Source: Diplocarpon mali (taxonomy: Eukaryota; Ascomycota; Leotiomycetes; Helotiales; Drepanopezizaceae). Taken from it: DNA of 64,000 nt. The translations under genes and the position numbers were made by a program. Where the stretch lies: NCBI GenBank assembly GCA_024741835.1, contig JAENRP010000018.1, positions 1 through 64,000 on the forward strand, read 5' to 3'. The notes under the pieces were generated by a model, which was not told the DNA's origin, did no database searches, and saw only the letters and a list, made by a program, of their open reading frames with translations. Positions 60,083-64,000 of this stretch are shown here, one piece after another. Numbering within the stretch: the stretch's first letter is position 1; every line of letters begins with the position of its first letter.

Positions 60083-60756
60083 TTTGCTAAGCGGACCCAG
60101 CGACCAGGTTCAAGGGTTCGACTCTATCCTCCAAAGTCAGGGGTATTAGAGTAGGGTTCCCTCTCAACAGGCTGTCTAAGCTAGGCAGTAAGAGGATCTC
60201 TATAGGGATTTTCGAAGAGAGGTCGGCCTCGTAGAGTAGGGGTAGCCGGCTAGCTGGCTAAGTTCATATATCATTATTCTTTTACTAAGTTCTTCTAGTA
60301 CGCGCTAGTCTCCTAGGTCGTTCTAAGCTCTTCTTATAGCTACGCAGTTATAAGTGCAGTCGCTTCCTCTATTCTTTAGATGTAATTATAAAAACTCTAA
60401 ACCACCGAATCTTATTATTTAATATATTAATAGTAGTATTCTACTAAGCATTCCTCTACTGCTAGTCGATCCTTATACGTAGTAGATCTCTTGCCTACCT
60501 TAGTTCAAAACCCTAATAATATAAAGAAGTCGTCTCTCTTAGTCTTTACATTAGCATAAGAGATAGGTCGAATTAAGGCTTCTCGTTTGGAGGAGGTTGA
60601 TATATCTTCTATATTATATAAGGTTCGTTTCAAAGAGGGGGCTGGTCGAGGCTCGCTAGCAGAGTCGGCCGGTGCAAGGGATTCGTCTTCCGCAGGGTTT
60701 TAAAGGGTGTCCTTTCTAATTAAGAGGTTGCTCGACTCAGGAGGTGCTAGCGTCAT
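60083..60756 (-). pseudogene. Gag of element 1, first part
   Basis: Starts with a Met codon at 60756 (MTLAPPESSNLLIRKDTL) and continues through NPAEDESLAPADSASEP, LKRTLYNIEDISTSSKRE and ANVKTKRDDFFILLGF with few stops. It is cut at the TAATC target site, and the frame's partner resumes at 52525. This shows that element 2 entered the gag gene. Confidence 0.7.
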
Positions 60757-61092
60757 TATCTTAAGGTTGATTCTCCTAGAGTAAGAGGTCCTTATATAAC
60801 GTTTTCGTCCTACTAAGGGCTATAGTCGGGAAATGCCTCAACTCACAGATTCTACAATTTCTTTTAGAGTCAGCCGAGAGCTGCTGACTATCGACAGTTG
60901 TTCTAGCTAAGTCCACTAGCTCTTCTTTCGATTCTTAAGTTCAGGAAGGGACCGAACGTCAAGGCTATTCTTCAGGTTACTTCTGCGTATCGTAGGAGTC
61001 GGTCAGAAGAAGGGTCTCCAAGGGGGTACTAGTCCTCTACTAGGTATATTATATCGCCTTACAAGGCCGGAGGGGGTATAAGCTTTAAATTA

Positions 61093-61386
61093 TATAACAG
61101 CAGAAGCAAAGCACAAGTCGATAAAGTCACTAAGATCAAGGCTGCTAAATCGTATAGAATTCAAAGCTAAGGAGTGTATATAAAGTAGGAAGCCTTCCTC
61201 CTAATATGCTCTCCTTAGCCTATAACTCCTAGAAGTCGATTTCTACTACCAAGTCATATTCTATCTACTAAAGGAAAGGTATAGTAAAGGTATAGCGTAT
61301 CTATTGCATCAGTCTATTTCGCCTCTATTTCTGCTTAGACAGTTCTCGTGCTTTTGTCGCGACCATGGTACAACCGTGCCGTGACA
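61093..61386 (-). repeat. Element 1 right LTR (5' LTR in element sense)
   Basis: Partner of 45765-46058. It begins TATAACAGCAG (four G-to-A changes against the left copy in the first ten bases) and ends GCCGTGACA. Confidence 0.92.
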
Positions 61387-61391
61387 CGGAG
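61387..61391. repeat. Target-site duplication, right copy (CGGAG), element 1
   Basis: Identical to 45760-45764, marking the right end of the block. Confidence 0.85.
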
Positions 61392-62159
61392 GCTAGGCAG
61401 ACGAAAAGTACATGATGCACATTGAGGCCTGCATTATAGATTTTTACAGCTGAGCTGAATCGCAGAGAGACAGGACGTAAAAGAGTACAAAGGGTGATCT
61501 TGCGAACGATAGACATGACACCCCATCCGAGGATAAGAATCAAACTCGACCAGGTTCCTGTATCACAACAGCACTTGATCCGAAACATAAGTCACCCAGC
61601 TCATGGAGCAGTCCAGAACTTTGAAAGCGAATCCTCAGCTCCCCGCCTTGTCCTGGATGGAACCCAAGTCGATCCAGCAGCACTCCATTCCCCGCATTCC
61701 GAGCACGCTCGAGGCTAGCCCGCTGCGTCCAGATGCTACAAACGCCTGGCGGCTTGTGAATGACTCTGTATGAGATTACGCAAATATGTTGATGAGAGCC
61801 AAGAGACTTGTTTTTTGGGAGAGTCAAGGAGTCTTCGATCTTTTCTTGAAATCATCGAGTGGGTGGATAGCAACTTGGGAGAAAGAGCGTAGGGATGTGC
61901 CAGATCTGTGGGGATATAGTGGGCTGAAACTAGAATGCTTGGGTCAGCAATTTTACTTTGGTTGAGAGAAATCCCTGTGCTGGACCTGACTATTCCCAGG
62001 CAAGGTTGCAAGCGCTATCAGCTACAAAAAAAGCAGAAGTTTGTAGGCGAGTAAACACTGAGAAATATACAGAACATGGAATTCAATTGGAAAGAAATCG
62101 AAGGCAGAGATACTGTTGTCAGGACATGGGAATTCCGGGTGACAACTAGTCAAATTCCA
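61392..62159. other. Flank between transposon block and dioxygenase gene
   Basis: Base composition returns to normal within a few bases of the LTR. I see no gene; it includes the 3' flank of the dioxygenase. Confidence 0.5.
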
Positions 62160-63524
62160 TCACGCGGCTGTAGCTTCCTCATTTTCATTCCGATACATGC
62201 TCAGGTAAGTTGCCTTCAGCCGACTCATAAGATGTTCATCAGCAGTCATAGCTTTCACCCCAGTACTGGCGCCGATGTTAGCAACTGCTAGCGCTTTCAC
62301 TCTCTCACTCGGGACTGGCTCCAATACCGTCGCACCAAGCGGATGTCCAAAATATGCGATGCTATAGCGATCCTCGCCCTGCCTCGCCTGGTTCGGGAAC
62401 ACAACTCTATGCACAGTACTTTTCAATAAATTATTTGTCCAATGACTCAGCAGATCACCAATGTTAACTAGTATTGGGGGCGAGGGGTCACCTTCTGTGC
62501 CGGGAGGATAAACAGGAACGGGCTTCCAGGGTGCAGATGAGCTGTAGTTCTTCTCCGATGACGAGGCTTGGGTTTGGGTGCATGGTGGAATGATTTCGAG
62601 CCCCGGTTGGCCAGGACGTTGAAAGAGAAGGGTGATTGAACCGTAATCGGAATGGGCTCCGGCTCTGATATCCACATCTGGTTGATAGTCTGTCCCAGCG
62701 GGAATCGGCGGGTAGTGGAGGAGACGAAGGGTGCAACTGCTGGGTCCAGGCCCACGATGACGGCTGGCAAACCAGTCCGAACCTCCTGAGGAGGTGTCAA
62801 TCTAGGATAATTTGAGCATAGAAACTGCTCATTAGATTGAGAGATCTCTTCTATTTTACCTCAAGCCCGATGGCAAAAAGTGTCAAGATCCTCAGCATAA
62901 GACTATGGCAGTGTTTCTGGAACTTATCAAGCTCTTGCTCGTGGTGTGCAAAAGCGACAGGAAGAGGTTGTTGAGCTTTGCCCTCAACGAATTCTCCAAT
63001 ATTCATAGCCCTAGATCTTATAAGCTATTGCTCAGGCAAGAATGGGCAGAGTCTGATACTCTTTGAAGTCGCCAATCTGCTCCTTTTCAGCAATATTCTA
63101 CCGAAGTGTAGTAAGGGTTAGGAAGCGTACCTTTTGACTTTTGGGGTCAAGAGTTTCACCATGCATAGCGACCCAACCTTTGTTCTTAAAGAGTTGTTAA
63201 GAAATTCCCCATTCGAAGAAAGTCAGAAAGGTTTCGTACATTTTTTTCAATCTTGCAAGGTTGTTTTTCTTCAATGGGAGATTTAAAGAAGTTCTTGGAC
63301 TGAATAAAATATATCAACATCTTACCCAAAATCTCCATCCAAGAAGCTCTTACCAACTGGAACATGCTTTCGATAGCCTCCACAGGAATGTCCTTTCCCT
63401 CGTTTCTGACGTATGCAAACCCGTGTAGAGCTGCTGCGTCAACCAGCTGTCTGGCTACCTCAAGCTCTGATAATGGTCCTGAGATGTCGATAATGGGAAT
63501 CTGCCCAGCTTGCTCTTGTGTCAT
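62160..63524 (-). CDS. 2-oxoglutarate/Fe(II)-dependent dioxygenase (isopenicillin-N-synthase-like)
   Basis: Non-heme iron oxygenase that couples 2-oxoglutarate decarboxylation to oxidation of an unknown substrate. Six exons, 63524-63354, 63299-63240, 63184-63131, 63076-63060, 63010-62860 and 62801-62160, with introns of 49-58 nt, join to 364 aa. The DIOX_N region covers IPIIDISGPLSELEVARQLV and HGFAYVRNEG, then NKGWVAMHGETLDP and GDFKEAMNIGEF. The jelly-roll iron site is His201 and Asp203 (AGAHSDYGS) with His282 (STVHRVVF); the 2OG-binding Arg296 and Ser298 are in DRYSIAYF. All catalytic residues are present, so the enzyme is probably active. Exon 4 is only 17 nt; an alternative acceptor 6 nt upstream would add two residues. 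It lies 769 bases from the transposon block and faces outward to a possible divergent gene. Confidence 0.9.
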
Positions 63525-63840
63525 TCTGTAGAAATAAAGATGTTTTCGGTACCGGTAAGAAAAAGAAGCGGCGTTCTGAGATGTAACAATGGAATCTTGG
63601 GAAGGTTACTGACAAGTGGGGAGATGTCAGAAAGCCTGAACGAAGGCGGCTGATACAAGCTTTGACGCTAATGAGCTGAGCACGTGAATACCTTATTTGG
63701 AGGACCCCTACCTGTCTAGTAGTGGAGTACCTGAGCTGGGATGATGATCACTTCTCAAGCGTAAACTCACGAACATCTTTTTTTTTCGCAACATCTCTCC
63801 CTGTGCGAACATTTCCCTTAGACGAAGTCTTTTGACTTCA
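63525..63840. promoter_or_regulatory. Upstream region of the dioxygenase gene
   Basis: 316 bases between the dioxygenase start codon and the first Met of a possible plus-strand gene. It contains a poly-T run near 63778. No specific site is recognised. Confidence 0.35.
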
Positions 63841-64000
63841 ATGATTGCACCCGATTTCGACCTCATCTCTGCGACAATCCCCAAAGTTCAAGCAGACACC
63901 TAACACGATCGTTCCTACCTCCGCCCGACCCCTCGACCTCAGATACGCACTCGTTCCAGCAAACTTCGGCCCTGCGCCCACGGAAAGAACACCTTGGGAA
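63841..64000 (+). CDS. Possible 5' end of a gene cut by the window edge
   Basis: ATG at 63841 opens MIAPDFDLISATIPKVQADT and then stops. A different frame further on (PLDLRYALVPANFGPAPTER) is open to the last base and reads like protein. A short intron between them is possible (CCTAAC and a CCTCAG acceptor are present), but its donor is weak. Partial and uncertain. Confidence 0.22.

Larger units (their letters stand above)
45765..61386 (-). mobile_element. Ty3/gypsy chromovirus, element 1 (interrupted by element 2)
   Basis: LTR retrotransposon on the minus strand, 15.6 kb as it stands and about 8.07 kb without the nested element 2 and one TAATC copy. It has two 294-bp LTRs, a CGGAG target duplication, and a polypurine tract next to the left LTR. 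In minus-strand order the relics are gag (60756 leftwards, resuming at 52525 after element 2), a CCHC knuckle, reverse transcriptase, integrase zinc finger and core, and chromodomain, followed by extra downstream coding relic. All frames are full of stops, mostly TAG or TAA where tryptophan or glutamine codons are expected, and AT content is high. The element is non-functional. Confidence 0.93.

Noticed and set aside
1..64000. CRISPR arrays, rRNA operons, bacterial defence or toxin systems
   Set aside because: No spaced direct repeats of the right kind, and everything recognisable is eukaryotic and intron-bearing.

Overview
The window is nuclear DNA of a filamentous ascomycete (Pezizomycotina). 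The evidence is short introns of about 45-75 nt with GT(A/G)NG donors and CTNAN-type branch sites, fungal-specific protein architectures, and AT-rich repeat DNA carrying a RIP (repeat-induced point mutation) signature. I cannot fix the class or genus. Twelve protein-coding genes can be modelled with complete reading frames, most by joining exons by hand. There are also one frameshifted gene relic, a 76-base assembly gap and one very large nested transposon block.

Layout. 1-10.7 kb: gene-poor, AT-rich at its start, with one GPI-type carboxylesterase gene (2475-4584), a tRNA-like fragment and decayed minisatellites. 10.7-13.3 kb: two mitochondrial large-subunit ribosomal protein genes (uL4m and mL38) diverge from a 154-bp shared promoter. 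14.9-25.4 kb: four housekeeping-type genes all on the minus strand: an APH-family kinase-like protein, the decapping enhancer EDC3, the PIF1 helicase and a TIA-1/PUB1-type RNA-binding protein. 27.9-32.9 kb: two plus-strand genes of unknown function. 33-37 kb: decayed material including an NmrA-like pseudogene. 37.3-41.9 kb: telomere protein POT1 and importin-alpha diverge from a 414-bp region. 44.1-45.6 kb: a DAO-type FAD oxidoreductase.

45.77-61.39 kb is one transposon block. It is a Ty3/gypsy chromovirus (element 1: 294-bp LTRs, CGGAG target duplication) whose gag was split by a second chromovirus (element 2: 307-bp LTRs, TAATC target duplication). Both lie on the minus strand. Both are dead: the LTR copies differ only by transitions, and reverse-transcriptase YxDD motifs, zinc-knuckle cysteines and tryptophan codons are altered in the way RIP alters them. 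Each element carries extra relic coding sequence beyond gag-pol: a coiled-coil/basic sense ORF in element 1, and an antisense Cys-rich ORF in element 2. These are the least conventional signals in the window.

62.2-63.5 kb: an intact six-exon 2-oxoglutarate/Fe(II) dioxygenase. The last bases may hold the start of a divergent gene cut by the window edge.

Functionally the genes are mostly unlinked housekeeping: mitochondrial translation, mRNA decay and RNA binding, genome and telomere maintenance, and nuclear import. A few accessory enzymes (carboxylesterase, FAD oxidoreductase, NmrA relic, 2OG dioxygenase) sit near repeat-rich or gene-poor DNA. I see no CRISPR, rRNA or bacterial-type system.
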